A program made the translations under genes and the position numbers. From a virus, in the IMG/VR virus record IMGVR_UViG_3300037549_000066, positions 1 to 21,844 of that record: a stretch of DNA of 21,844 nucleotides; one strand, written 5' to 3'. Positions 11,617-20,338 of the stretch are shown in pieces (position 1 is the first letter of the stretch; every line of letters starts with the position of its first letter). Under the pieces are notes generated by a model. The model saw only the letters and a program-made list of their open reading frames with translations. It did not search any database and was not told the origin of the DNA.

Positions 11617-13863
11617 TTATATTCTAATAGCAACTATATAACCAGAACCGGTGACTGAACCCGATGCAAATACTGCATATCCCTCTAAAAATACGTTTGT
11701 CGTAGTTGACACGTTTACAATCAATGGTGCGGTCGGAAGGTTAAATTGTGACGTTGCAGCCGATGACTGACCGGAGCGAATCGAGTTATCGGGTAAAGTT
11801 GCGGATGATAAACTGCACCATGAAATTGCTTGGCTAATATTGCTAGTTCCCGAAGCTAAAGATACAACACCTAAAACCAACCACTGACCGGCTGTCACGC
11901 TTAAAGTGGCAATGTTTTTTGCTGTGGCTGTGGTCATCGAAACGCCGCTGACTGCAAGAACTGCCGCACTTAATTGTTCCCCGTGATATCCTGCCGGTGT
12001 CGCTGATCCGCTGGTTTGTCCAAAGGTGTACACCCCTGCCGTGCCTTTTGAGGTTATTTGTATTCCGATATTGCTATCTGAACCCACGGCACTTAAAACA
12101 GGGCTTCCCCCGGTTATATTATTTGCAATCTGGAAATTATTTACAGGCGTTCCACCCGAAGCGGAAAACGTCAGCATTGTATTGCCGTTGGAATCTAAAA
12201 GAGATGTTCCAATTTTTGGGGTAGGAATCGCCAAACTTGCAGGAAGCGTCGTGCTGATGCTTGGCACGCCACCGGCAGAGGTTACTAAAACGCCACTATT
12301 TGCCGTGGCCAATCCAGAAACAGCCGTACCATTTGCCGCATACCATGCGACCTGATTGATAGAGCCTGAGTTAACGGTTCCTGAGCCTGATGGAGCCGCC
12401 CAAGTACCGTCACCCCTCCAAAACGTAGAGCTTGAGGCCGAAGTACCTGAGTTTAGGTGCGTGACTGCCAAGTTACCTGTGACAAAATTCGCCAAATCAA
12501 TCGAGGTGCCATTCCAAACCCCTGTTGTAATGGTTCCAAGCGTGGTTATAGAGCTTTGGCCAACGTATGAGGCTGATATGTCAATGACCGGTGTGGTTCC
12601 TCCGGTTGAGGTTATTCGGTTGGTTGTTCCACTTACAGAGGTTATACCTGAGAAAGTCGGAGCCGCCCAAGTGCCATCACCACGCCAAAAAGTTGACGAG
12701 CTAGCCGAGGTTCCAGAATTTAAATGACTTACTGCTAAATTACCGCTGACAAAACTTGCCAAGTCAATAGCCGTACCGTTCCAGACACCGGCTGTTATAG
12801 TGCCAAGGGTAGTAATTGAACTTTGACCGACATAGCTTGCTGAAATATCAATCACAGGGGTCGTGCCACCTGTTGAGGTAATACGGTTCAACGTACCGGA
12901 AACGCTTGAAACTCCGGTTCCAGAAGGGGTCGCCCAAGTACCGTCACCGCGCCAGAATGTGGTCGCTCCGGCACTCGTACCGCTATTTAAATTCGTTACA
13001 GGCAAATTGCCGGTGAATCCTATAGTAATAGAGCCGCTCACACTCGTTATGCCAATATTTTGACCTTGAGTTAGCGTTGCACCGACCGGATCACTGGCAG
13101 TCGTTCCAATTAATACTTGTCCTGCCGTTAATAAAACGGAAGTCAAAGGCGAGCCACCTTGAGCCAGCATCACACCATGTGGAGTGCTTGAGCTTAAAGT
13201 TAATGCTGAGAAGGTTGGCGAGCTTCCGGGTGCAATGCTTTGGGGCAAGCTTAAAGTCACGTTGCCAGTTGGTGAGGATGCAATCACCTGATTTGTAGTG
13301 CCAATGATTGATAGAACGCCAGCACCAACCAAAGTATCAACATAGGTTTTATTTACCAAATCAGTAGGATTAACCGGAGCAGCCGCGACTTGCCCAGAGG
13401 TCAAAGCAGCAGTTGAGGAGGTAATCACCGCACTTGGGATTGTTATTCCTATGGGCAATGTAGTACTAAAGGACGGAACCCCTGCGCCATTCGTACTAAA
13501 TACCGCGTCATTGCTTGAGACAATCGGCGATAAAATCGTTCCATTGGCCGCATAATAAGCAATCGAATTGGTTGTTCCAGGGTTTACAGTACCGGTTCCA
13601 CTTCCTGATAATTCAACCCATTGCATGACTATAGGGTTAAAATATTCATAGGTTTGTAAGTCAGTATTTAAACGCAATCGATAATAAATTGCCGCTGTTG
13701 GCATCGGTCTTGCAGCAGTAGTACCCGGAGCCAAAAAAGTCCAAGGATTGTTAAACAATACGTTCGCACTGCTCAACAAGCCCGGTACTTGGTCATTATT
13801 GGCAATATCACCGCCAGCATTCATCTGACTAAACTTAATAGTCTGTATGGGTGTCGTCATCAC
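11617..13863 (-). CDS. Long repetitive tail fibre, 748 aa
   Basis: The protein is rich in Ser, Thr, Gly, Ala and Asn with almost no Cys, as in trimeric fibres. The N-terminus ([20 protein letters not shown] and the following [19 protein letters not shown]) is likely the attachment part. Residues about 280-495 hold tandem copies of an 89-residue unit marked by [20 protein letters not shown] and [21 protein letters not shown] second, distant duplication (YAANGT ... GGVPS.STTLP) frames this block. The last 150 residues form a different domain ([20 protein letters not shown] to YIVAIRI), probably the receptor-binding tip. AAGGA lies 6 bases before the first ATG. It is followed directly by a fibre chaperone-like gene. 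Confidence 0.87.
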   Translation of the reverse strand: MMTTPIQTIKFSQMNAGGDIANNDQVPGLLSSANVLFNNPWTFLAPGTTAARPMPTAAIYYRLRLNTDLQTYEYFNPIVMQWVELSGSGTGTVNPGTTNSIAYYAANGTILSPIVSSNDAVFSTNGAGVPSFSTTLPIGITIPSAVITSSTAALTSGQVAAAPVNPTDLVNKTYVDTLVGAGVLSIIGTTNQVIASSPTGNVTLSLPQSIAPGSSPTFSALTLSSSTPHGVMLAQGGSPLTSVLLTAGQVLIGTTASDPVGATLTQGQNIGITSVSGSITIGFTGNLPVTNLNSGTSAGATTFWRGDGTWATPSGTGVSSVSGTLNRITSTGGTTPVIDISASYVGQSSITTLGTITAGVWNGTAIDLASFVSGNLAVSHLNSGTSASSSTFWRGDGTWAAPTFSGITSVSGTTNRITSTGGTTPVIDISASYVGQSSITTLGTITTGVWNGTSIDLANFVTGNLAVTHLNSGTSASSSTFWRGDGTWAAPSGSGTVNSGSINQVAWYAANGTAVSGLATANSGVLVTSAGGVPSISTTLPASLAIPTPKIGTSLLDSNGNTMLTFSASGGTPVNNFQIANNITGGSPVLSAVGSDSNIGIQITSKGTAGVYTFGQTSGSATPAGYHGEQLSAAVLAVSGVSMTTATAKNIATLSVTAGQWLVLGVVSLASGTSNISQAISWCSLSSATLPDNSIRSGQSSAATSQFNLPTAPLIVNVSTTTNVFLEGYAVFASGSVTGSGYIVAIRI
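12361..13020 (-). repeat. 267-bp tandem repeats within the fibre gene
   Basis: Equivalent positions of the fibre repeat fall at 13001, 12734 and 12467, giving a spacing of exactly 267 bp (89 codons) twice. The second and third copies are nearly identical in protein sequence but differ at many third codon positions. That suggests old duplication with selection on the protein. The first copy is more diverged. Confidence 0.8.
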
Positions 13864-13885
13864 TATTCCTTGTGATAATTATTTT

Positions 13886-14224
13886 TTATGATCCTTGAAG
13901 CTGTCTAAGCGATACTCCGATGTAAGCTATTGCGTCCGGTGTAATAAAGTGTAACACGTCACCGCCTCGAACATAGCGTTTGATAGGCTTGAACTCATTG
14001 TAAGGTTGCGTGCCAACACTACCGCCAGCAGGAATCACAGGCGTTGCATTCTTGCAAACAAAAACATTTGAGTTTGAAGCATATTCAAAATACGCCTGAT
14101 ATTGCATTGTATCAGTGCCGGGAACTGTCCAAGTCTGTTCGGCATTCACAGTACAAGCGATTTGTGTGGCTGTATCGCTAAAAGGCATCGTCTCGATGTA
14201 ATTAGCATTGTATTGAATTGTCAT
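13886..14224 (-). CDS. Hypothetical small structural protein, 112 aa
   Basis: AAAAGGAG lies shortly before the ATG. The protein (MTIQYNANYIETMPFSDTAT, with YQAYFEYASNSNVFVCKNAT and YVRGGDVLHFITPDAIAYIG) is made of alternating beta strands with few charges and resembles small beta-sandwich virion proteins. It sits between the 690-aa head-binding/fibre gene and the repetitive fibre, so it may be a fibre connector or decoration protein. No family is recognised. Confidence 0.68.
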   Translation of the reverse strand: MTIQYNANYIETMPFSDTATQIACTVNAEQTWTVPGTDTMQYQAYFEYASNSNVFVCKNATPVIPAGGSVGTQPYNEFKPIKRYVRGGDVLHFITPDAIAYIGVSLRQLQGS

Positions 14225-14239
14225 TTAATTAAACTCCTT

Positions 14240-16312
14240 TTAATTATGCAGTCCTAAACGAGCGTCCTTGGTGTAATGATAGGTGATAAATCCTTCTGGG
14301 TTAGCGTCACCACTGGTTGTTATTCCTGATAACAATGAACTTCCATTAGCGCATTTGTAAGTGATTCCCGGCGCACTGACTAAAAACGTAGCCCAGAATG
14401 ATGATACAGCAGCATCGGCAGTTCCACCAACCGGTCCTGTACCATTTTGTAACAAATTGGCGCTTACTTGCCCAGTAGCTCCGGTTATTGGTGAGAATAA
14501 AGTCACTAAAGGTGCTGTTGTTCGGGCTACCTCTTTGAATGGGAATCCAAAAGAGCGCGACCTTACCGAGTCAGTACCGGCTTTAATTCCAAGCATTTCA
14601 GCAAACAATGAACCGCCAGCATTTGGAGTGCCAAAGAGCACGCCCGGAGCATAGCTTGATTCATAGTAGAAGAACGCATCACGCAATACTTGGTCTGATG
14701 TTTTAGGGTTCGTATCAATGGCAAACATATTAGGAACCAAAGAAATTCGATTAAATGAAACCACATCACTTTGACCAAGTGCCGAAGTCGTATAAAAGAC
14801 AACACCCAAACATTGAGTAGAACTGGCAAACGCTGGCATTTGAAACCCATTGTATGGGAAGCTTGCCGGAGTCGCACTTGATACAGTATTGACCGGTGAA
14901 TTTATAGGTTCAACGGCTGTCCATTGTCCAGTAAATACAGGCTCACCGGCTGACCATGAGGCAATAGGGTCTACAGTTGAGGGCAGCGTTGAGCTATAGA
15001 TTAACTTCATCTTGATAGTCAATAAAGTGCCGTGTGTGGTCGTTAATCCCAATGTAGCCAAGGATGATAGAATGCTTCCCCAATACGGCAGGATGGAAGT
15101 CGGATCAATGTATTGAATAATGGCAAAATTTTGCTGTGTAGTAGCCGCAACGGTTGTTATTGCCAATCGTCCATCACTGGCACGAGATACCGCTAAACTT
15201 CCGGGGTTTTGAGCCGATAGAATAGTTTGGTCAGTAATGTAAATATTTGAACCAATCGTAGTATTGGCCGTTGTTCTTTGTTGCCAAGGATTTAATGGGA
15301 AATTCCAAGCAACCAAGATGTCATCTTTAGGTTGTAATAAAATTGAATTTTTATAGTGATGGAAAGTCTGGTCAATCTGACGCTCAACCGTAGTTTGCTC
15401 ATAAGGATATTCAAGCTCTAAATCGCCAGAGACAAGCTGTAAACTGGTTAAAGTTATATCACAGGTTGTGGGCAATGTAAGCCTGTATTCAATCCACGCA
15501 GCCGGAGGCGTATTTGTATTGGCTGATGCCAGAATTTCACCAACTCCGGGATATTCAACAAACGTTTCTGTTAAAGGTGTACTTGGCAATACCGTGGTCA
15601 AAAGGTTGTTCAATGAGTCATATATTGCCGCACTAATTGGGTTTGGCGGTGTCGCACTCAATGCCGTGATGCTGGAAGAGACAAAGGTATTTGACCAAAG
15701 CACCCCGTTTTCATTAAAACGCTGCCTTAAAACCGCACCTGTCCATGTACCGCTTAACTGAATATGTAAGGCATAAGGCGCATTGGATGGGTCAGTGACC
15801 GAACTATTCAAAGCAATTCGGTTAAGGGTAACGTTCCCTGTTCCGGTCAAATCCAAGAACCAACCCGGAGCCACGCGAATGGTTTGTGTGGTTATATTAA
15901 TCTGAGCAAATGGACTGACAAAATCCACCAAAGCAAATTGTGGGTTAGTGATTTGGTTATCAGTAGTTATCGATTGGCCAACCGGTGTCGTACCAGTAGA
16001 ACCCGGCTGATAGTTTTCGACCAAGTAAATCAAGGGGTCTTGCTGTGAAGGTTGTTGCAATCCATTGTTTTGGCGAAACTCAAGCCGATAAACAACAGAA
16101 GGATCCCAATAAATATCGATAGGAAGCGTACCATTAGCATAAAACTGTATGGGCTGACTCCAAGGACTGTTGCCATTAAAGTCATGCCATACGGTTGATG
16201 GCAAGTAAGGCAATGTATTTTGAAGCACGTACATATAGAACGTGTCATCAAATTGCTTACCGGTTAAGTCTACAAATGACCATACCGGGTTACTTCCTCT
16301 AACATAGCTCAT
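14240..16312 (-). CDS. Large structural protein with head-binding-like N-terminus, 690 aa
   Basis: The ATG at 16312 has AAGGAG 8 bases upstream; a TTG two codons earlier is not needed. The N-terminal 115 residues (MSYVRGSNPVWSFVDLTGKQ, then FYMYVLQNTLPYLP, PIQFYANGTLPIDIYWD and VVYRLEFRQNNG) recall the head-binding domain of podovirus tailspikes. In those the 'NP', the strands and the 'nG..P..iY....vyrl' order are similar; this is inference. The remainder is Thr/Ser/Asn/Pro-rich beta structure with no enzymatic motif. In transcription order it follows the HNH gene and precedes the small structural protein and long fibre. It may be the adaptor that attaches the other fibres to the tail hub. 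Confidence 0.75.
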   Translation of the reverse strand: MSYVRGSNPVWSFVDLTGKQFDDTFYMYVLQNTLPYLPSTVWHDFNGNSPWSQPIQFYANGTLPIDIYWDPSVVYRLEFRQNNGLQQPSQQDPLIYLVENYQPGSTGTTPVGQSITTDNQITNPQFALVDFVSPFAQINITTQTIRVAPGWFLDLTGTGNVTLNRIALNSSVTDPSNAPYALHIQLSGTWTGAVLRQRFNENGVLWSNTFVSSSITALSATPPNPISAAIYDSLNNLLTTVLPSTPLTETFVEYPGVGEILASANTNTPPAAWIEYRLTLPTTCDITLTSLQLVSGDLELEYPYEQTTVERQIDQTFHHYKNSILLQPKDDILVAWNFPLNPWQQRTTANTTIGSNIYITDQTILSAQNPGSLAVSRASDGRLAITTVAATTQQNFAIIQYIDPTSILPYWGSILSSLATLGLTTTHGTLLTIKMKLIYSSTLPSTVDPIASWSAGEPVFTGQWTAVEPINSPVNTVSSATPASFPYNGFQMPAFASSTQCLGVVFYTTSALGQSDVVSFNRISLVPNMFAIDTNPKTSDQVLRDAFFYYESSYAPGVLFGTPNAGGSLFAEMLGIKAGTDSVRSRSFGFPFKEVARTTAPLVTLFSPITGATGQVSANLLQNGTGPVGGTADAAVSSFWATFLVSAPGITYKCANGSSLLSGITTSGDANPEGFITYHYTKDARLGLHN

Positions 16313-16324
16313 TAGCAATACTCC

Positions 16325-16984
16325 TTAATCAATATTTGCCCATGTCATGCCGCAACTTAATCGACTAATACTTAGGACAGATACGCCCATCATGGACGCT
16401 ATTTTTTTATGCCTGACTTTTTCTTGGAGCAATTTTTTTACTTCTTTTACCTTTTCCACTGACAAAGTATGTGTACGGTTCATATTTTGTTTGGCTCTTG
16501 TAATCCAAGTGCAATTATCAGGCTCATATCCTTTATTATTATCAATTCTTTCTATGGTAAGTCCATCTACATAACCATTATTTAATGCCCACTGATGAAA
16601 TAATTCAGCTGAGTTAAGCCATTCATCACAAACTTTTATGCCCTTTTCCCCATAGTCCTTATATCTGGCACATTTTTTATTATGACATCTATAAATCATT
16701 CCTCGCCTAATATTTAAAATTCTATCTCTATTTGGGTTTGACCAAGCAATTACGCCTTTACCTTTTCTGCTCTCACACTTACAAACTTTATCTCTATTTT
16801 TGAATAATGAATACTGACCTTCATATTCCAGAGCACATAATTTACATTTCACACGTATATATCTTTTTTTATTCTTAGATTTCTCTGTAGGAAATCTCAT
16901 TCCAAGCTCTTCTATAACCGTAAAATTGTGGAAATCTAATTGTATTTCTTTCCAAGCTCCTGTTTTGACTTTATTATCATTCAT
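16325..16984 (-). CDS. HNH homing-type endonuclease
   Basis: This 219-aa protein has the layout of free-standing HNH homing endonucleases of phages. The conserved block is YRCHNKKCARYKDYGEKGI (about residues 98-116), VCDEW and GLTIERIDNNKGYEPDNCTW (141-160) followed by ITRAKQ. The N-terminal CKLC (47-50) and CKC (68-70) pairs may bind zinc, and residues 186-210 (KKIASMMGVSVLSISRLSCG) form a helix-turn-helix for target binding. It interrupts a run of structural genes, so it is probably a mobile passenger. Codon use appears more AT-rich than in the fibre genes. Its Shine-Dalgarno (GTGAG-like) is weak, and a long hairpin precedes it. Confidence 0.87.
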   Translation of the reverse strand: MNDNKVKTGAWKEIQLDFHNFTVIEELGMRFPTEKSKNKKRYIRVKCKLCALEYEGQYSLFKNRDKVCKCESRKGKGVIAWSNPNRDRILNIRRGMIYRCHNKKCARYKDYGEKGIKVCDEWLNSAELFHQWALNNGYVDGLTIERIDNNKGYEPDNCTWITRAKQNMNRTHTLSVEKVKEVKKLLQEKVRHKKIASMMGVSVLSISRLSCGMTWANID

Positions 16985-16997
16985 CTACAACACTCAC

Positions 16998-17039
16998 TAA
17001 AATAAGTTTTATTGCCCACACATTGGCAATCTTATTTTA
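16998..17039 (-). other. Long hairpin upstream of the HNH gene
   Basis: TAAAATAAG (16998-17006) pairs with CTTATTTTA (17031-17039), and ATTGCC (17011-17016) with GGCAAT (17025-17030). This makes a 15-bp stem with one 4-base bulge and an 8-base loop. It fills the gap between the DUF6496-like gene and the HNH gene. Without a following T-run it is not a standard terminator. It may shield the HNH start in transcripts read from upstream, or mark the insertion edge. Confidence 0.6.
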
Positions 17040-17041
17040 CA

Positions 17042-17185
17042 CTATTTCTTTTTCTTTTTTTCACCGGCTTCTGAATAAGCTATAGCAATGGCTTGTTTTT
17101 GAGTTTTACCAGCATTCACCTCTCTTTTTATATTCTCAGAAAATCCTGCTCTAGTTTTAGCCTTCATACCTTTTATTAATGGCAT
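17042..17185 (-). CDS. DUF6496-like small basic protein, 47 aa
   Basis: The ATG at 17185 has AAAGGA 9 bases upstream; the longer frame from 17224 lacks support. The product MPLIKGMKAKTRAGFSENIK continues with NAGKTQKQAIAIAYSEAGEK and a Lys run. It follows the pattern 'K....S.NI......G..QKQA.AIA.S.A' of short phage and bacterial proteins classed as DUF6496 (named from memory of the pattern). The function of the family is unknown. It lies in the late operon just after the ejection-like genes and before the HNH insertion. Confidence 0.75.
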   Translation of the reverse strand: MPLIKGMKAKTRAGFSENIKREVNAGKTQKQAIAIAYSEAGEKKKKK

Positions 17186-17209
17186 AATTAAATTCCTTTT
17201 TATAAATGC

Positions 17210-17239
17210 TTGTTTTTTGTTCACTGAAATGTTTATAAT
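17210..17239 (+). promoter_or_regulatory. Sigma70-like plus-strand promoter within the late region
   Basis: TTGTTT (17210-17215) and a perfect TATAAT (17234-17239) are 18 bases apart on the plus strand, against the direction of the surrounding genes. Transcription would start near 17246, a few bases before the AGGAG of a 23-codon frame. Confidence 0.5.
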
Positions 17240-17259
17240 GCTCTGTTTAGGAGACTCTT

Positions 17260-17331
17260 ATGTTTACAATATTACTTGTTGTTGGTCTTACTTTAACTTT
17301 CTTGCCTGAATATTTAGATTTATTCGAGTAA
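17260..17331 (+). CDS. Putative 23-aa membrane peptide, antisense to the late operon
   Basis: An ATG at 17260 has a near-ideal AGGAG 6 bases upstream and sits just after a sigma70-like promoter. It encodes MFTILLVVGLTLTFLPEYLD then LFE: one hydrophobic helix (residues 2-15) with an acidic end, the profile of very small phage membrane peptides or type I toxin-like peptides. It fills most of the gap between the ejection-like gene (stop overlapped by 12 bases, tail to tail) and the DUF6496-like gene. No family is recognised. The promoter, ribosome site and frame together are the only support. Confidence 0.45.
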   Translation: MFTILLVVGLTLTFLPEYLDLFE

Positions 17332-18318
17332 TTTAGTGGCCAATTTTTTACCTTTATTTGTCCCTAATCCTAATAAAGCTAACCCTGTTGATGGAATTCC
17401 TAATTTTTTTAGTACAGGCAAAGCCTTTTCTCTAAACTTCATGTATTTAGCATAATCCTCAATTCCGCCTTTTAACAAATCGGCAATCTCATGATGACCT
17501 GTACCTCTCAATGCCTGTTCCATTTCATGAAGAATAAGTTGCTTTAGCTCTCTAGCTTGAGGAGCGAGTAAGCGTTCAGATGCCAATGGAGACTTAGCTA
17601 AGTTTCTTGCATGTTGACCAATCTGAGATTGCAAAGCAAATGCTGGTTTATATTCGCCATTTATTACGCCTTGTATCATTTCTCCAGTAGCATGGGTTTT
17701 AGGTAAAAAAGGTGCGGTTTCTTGTAATAAAGGATAACTCATTTGAAAATTATTAACGCCACGTTGATTAACAAGTTTCTCAGCTTCTTTTAATTGTCGA
17801 GCCGCTCCTTTTTGGGTGACAGGAAACTTTCTTAGCCCAGTTTTAATTAATGCTCTTCCACTAGCTATCTCAGGGGCATATTCAACACCTTTTTGAATAA
17901 TTTTATCCATCAATGTTCCTTCGCCTTTTTGACCTAACAAATTGGCAAAATCATGTTCTTCTTGCATCGGAATATGTTCAGACAATTTAAATTGTTTATG
18001 CTTCGGCATTAAATCCAGTTTTTCCTGAATTTCTTTAGGTAATGGAAAGGCTTTATTAATTGAATTACCAAAACTTTCACCGGCATTTTCGACACCTTGG
18101 ACTAAATCATGTGGAAGATTTAGGGTAGAATGACCAAGGTTAGCAAGGCCAGCAAGAATATTTCTTGGTAATTTATGCCAAAATCCCTCCGGCTCAGGCA
18201 AGTTATCCAAATATTCACCGTGGTCTTCTTCATTAACCGGTTTTAGTTGAGTCTCAAAACCAGCATTAATTTCTTCAATAGGCTTGAGTAATGACATATC
18301 AAATTTTGATTTAGCCAC
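17320..18318 (-). CDS. Putative internal virion/DNA ejection protein, 332 aa
   Basis: The frame overlaps the end of the upstream gene; I choose the GTG at 18318 because GAGG lies about 9 bases before it, only 5 bases before the upstream stop. The product starts VAKSKFDMSLLKPIEEINAG (GTG read as Met) and is helical. A glycine-bearing hydrophobic stretch lies at about residues 55-75 (NILAGLANLGHSTLNLPHDL) and another near the C-terminus (GIPSTGLALLGLGTNKG). Position after the gp10-like and Gly-rich genes, and alternating helical and small-residue segments, fit P22 gp7/gp20/gp16-type ejected proteins that cross the cell envelope with the DNA. No residue signature proves it. Confidence 0.6.
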   Translation of the reverse strand: MAKSKFDMSLLKPIEEINAGFETQLKPVNEEDHGEYLDNLPEPEGFWHKLPRNILAGLANLGHSTLNLPHDLVQGVENAGESFGNSINKAFPLPKEIQEKLDLMPKHKQFKLSEHIPMQEEHDFANLLGQKGEGTLMDKIIQKGVEYAPEIASGRALIKTGLRKFPVTQKGAARQLKEAEKLVNQRGVNNFQMSYPLLQETAPFLPKTHATGEMIQGVINGEYKPAFALQSQIGQHARNLAKSPLASERLLAPQARELKQLILHEMEQALRGTGHHEIADLLKGGIEDYAKYMKFREKALPVLKKLGIPSTGLALLGLGTNKGKKLATKLLE

Positions 18319-19666
18319 GTTTCCACCCCTCTGGTAAATGTGCAGCATTAGCTTCTGTCGTTTCATACTTTTTGCCATTTGGATCAATAACAATCACATT
18401 CTTTGTGTCAGTGGAGGATAAATTTCCTTCCGTAGCCTGTGATTCATGCTGCGCTTGCATTTCAGGATTGTAAAATAACTTTTGTGTCGCTGGAGTTCCT
18501 TTTCTAGCCTTTTGTCGAGCATCAGATAATACTTTTTGATAACGCATTGATGCTTGTAATTGAGCACTAGCTGGTAATTCATATTGTTTAATTAATTTCT
18601 TAACTAATTTAGGAACATCTTGAGCGTCAAGAGATTCTTTAAGCATATTATAGGTTCTATTAGTGCGCCCTGCTTTTAAAGTTGACGCTTCATTGACAGT
18701 TGTAGCAGCGAGCATTTTTTCAGATAAAAGAAAATCATCAAACAATTTTCTTGCCTTAGGGTCTGTTTTATAATTAGCGGCTGCTTGTTCTAGTCTACGA
18801 ATAGAACCCTCACCAGAAAAAGGAGCTGCTCCCTTATAAACATAGGGATAAAGCTCATTAAATAATATATTTCCTTCTTCGGACTGTCTTTCTGCCGCTG
18901 TCAATGGTATTTCTTTACCTAATGGCGCACCTGTTTGTTCATCAAAAAATTCTTTTTCACCCGGCTTTAGTCCTTGTTTTGTGCGCGCTCTTAAATCACG
19001 CAAATCTTTTTTAGCATCAACCTGAGCATCATAAGCTGCTTTGGCATTTTGATAGACTTCGCTGCTTTCACCAACTTGCTTTTTAAGTTTTTCTAAGTCG
19101 GAAGCATCTCGTGCCGCTCCATGAAGAACATTGCTTTCACCGGAGGCAGGGTCAATACCAAAATGTTTTTTAAAGTAGCCTCTCAACAATGGATTTTTTT
19201 TAATCGCCTCCATGTCAATACCACCTTGAGGAGCATTCACAGGCTCACCGGGTGAGCTTTGCTGTGCTGATTGCAACCCTTCTGGCGAAAACATGCCCAT
19301 ACCTTGCCCCATTTCCTCGGTCGGCATCTCGGTTTGTGGCATTTCTTGGCCGCCAGCTTCTTGACCACCTCCAAACATTTTCATCATGTTTTGGAATTGT
19401 TGAAACTCATACATCGGGTCGTTGGAGTTCTTCAATTTCTGCAATTGCTGTTCCAATATCATTTTGCGAATAGGGTCAAGGGCTGCCGCACGTCCAGCCG
19501 CTTGCTTTCTCAAAGCGAGTTCTTGTTTAAAATGCTCTTCGGCTTGCTTTTGTTTTTCGCGCTCAAGAATAGGTTGCATGGCTCTTGAATACATGCTTGA
19601 GCCTGTGTTAGCCGCTTGACGCAAGGTATCACCCATAACGCCCGGTAATGGTATATTTAATGCCAT
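18311..19666 (-). CDS. Putative internal virion/ejection protein with coiled coil, 451 aa
   Basis: The start is ATG 19666, two bases after the upstream stop, with GGGGG 5 bases before it. The product begins MALNIPLPGVMGDTLRQAAN and MYSRAMQPILEREKQKQAEE, an N-terminal pattern I associate with podovirus internal proteins. A strong helix or coiled coil spans about residues 25-85, then a Met/Gln/Gly-rich linker (GGGQEAGGQEMPQTEMPTEE), then mixed helices. The C-terminal end has the small-domain-like sequence VIVIDPNGKKYETTEANAAH. It is most likely ejected with the DNA, like P22 gp20 or gp16 (inference from order and composition). Confidence 0.62.
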   Translation of the reverse strand: MALNIPLPGVMGDTLRQAANTGSSMYSRAMQPILEREKQKQAEEHFKQELALRKQAAGRAAALDPIRKMILEQQLQKLKNSNDPMYEFQQFQNMMKMFGGGQEAGGQEMPQTEMPTEEMGQGMGMFSPEGLQSAQQSSPGEPVNAPQGGIDMEAIKKNPLLRGYFKKHFGIDPASGESNVLHGAARDASDLEKLKKQVGESSEVYQNAKAAYDAQVDAKKDLRDLRARTKQGLKPGEKEFFDEQTGAPLGKEIPLTAAERQSEEGNILFNELYPYVYKGAAPFSGEGSIRRLEQAAANYKTDPKARKLFDDFLLSEKMLAATTVNEASTLKAGRTNRTYNMLKESLDAQDVPKLVKKLIKQYELPASAQLQASMRYQKVLSDARQKARKGTPATQKLFYNPEMQAQHESQATEGNLSSTDTKNVIVIDPNGKKYETTEANAAHLPEGWKRG

Positions 19667-19667
19667 A

Positions 19668-20327
19668 TTAGCCCCCTGCCAAGTTCCAGCGTTTAGCCAA
19701 TGCGCCACCAATTGGACCACCTAGAGCACTACCAGCAGCACCGCCAACCATGCCGAGCAAATTAGCGAACATATTGCCGCCAGCATTTTGTTTTCCGTAA
19801 GCCATATTGGCTGAGTTCTCGCCCATTTTCATGGCATTATTACCCATGTTCATGGCGTTATTACTCATACCTGACGCAGCATTTGCACCCGTTCCATAAA
19901 TTCCCTGACCGACACCAATACCAGCAAGGTATTTTTGCATCAGGTTATCCATGTAATTATTGCGCTCGTCTAATCCGATTTTTGTTGTTCCACCTTGTAT
20001 GGCTTGTAAGGCCGGACTCGAACCCATAAGCCCCATAGAGCTAGCAGCATCCAAGCCATGCTCAGTGGCCATACCTTCCGCTTGTTTGGCTCCTTCACTT
20101 TCTTGATACCCCTTTGACCATTTATCCTGCAATGCTTGAGGGTCAAGCAGTGCTTTCATTGCTTCCGACAAACCACCATAGGCTTCTTGTCCATTTTGGT
20201 TATATGGATTTAAATAGCCTTGGGCTTCTTTCCCGTAACCTTGTGCTTGATTGTAATATTGATCTAACTGCTCTTGACCTTTTTCGTACCCTTTCCCCGG
20301 GTGCAAGAAACTTGATAGCCAACTCAT
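19668..20327 (-). CDS. Gly/Asn/Met-rich internal virion protein, 219 aa
   Basis: The protein begins MSWLSSFLHPGKGYEKGQEQ, an N-terminal pattern found in podovirus internal core or DNA transfer proteins (P22 gp7-like position). It continues with Gln/Tyr/Gly-rich helices (LDQYYNQAQGYGKEAQGYLN). A repeat-like stretch NAMNMGNNAMKMGENSANMA lies at about residues 157-176, and a C-terminal Gly/Ala membrane-active segment (LLGMVGGAAGSALGGPIGGA) at about 190-209. That segment could insert in the host membrane during DNA injection. It follows the small structural gene by about ten bases with a GGAG-type ribosome site. Confidence 0.68.
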   Translation of the reverse strand: MSWLSSFLHPGKGYEKGQEQLDQYYNQAQGYGKEAQGYLNPYNQNGQEAYGGLSEAMKALLDPQALQDKWSKGYQESEGAKQAEGMATEHGLDAASSMGLMGSSPALQAIQGGTTKIGLDERNNYMDNLMQKYLAGIGVGQGIYGTGANAASGMSNNAMNMGNNAMKMGENSANMAYGKQNAGGNMFANLLGMVGGAAGSALGGPIGGALAKRWNLAGG

Positions 20328-20338
20328 AGCGCATCTCC

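Noticed and set aside
12026-12727. Two long plus-strand frames opposite the fibre repeats (109 and 123 codons)
   Set aside because: They are the antisense of repetitive Ser/Thr/Gly coding sequence, Pro/Val/Glu-rich with no ribosome sites, and repeat with the 267-bp unit.
12361-13020. Diversity-generating retroelement variable region
   Set aside because: The repeats are long near-tandem duplications with synonymous differences, and no reverse transcriptase gene is in the window.
12361-13020. CRISPR-like array
   Set aside because: The repeats are 267-bp coding units without short direct repeats and spacers; no cas genes are present.
14361-14654. Plus-strand frame of 97 codons opposite the 690-aa protein
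   Set aside because: No ribosome site, and the composition reflects antisense reading of a real gene.
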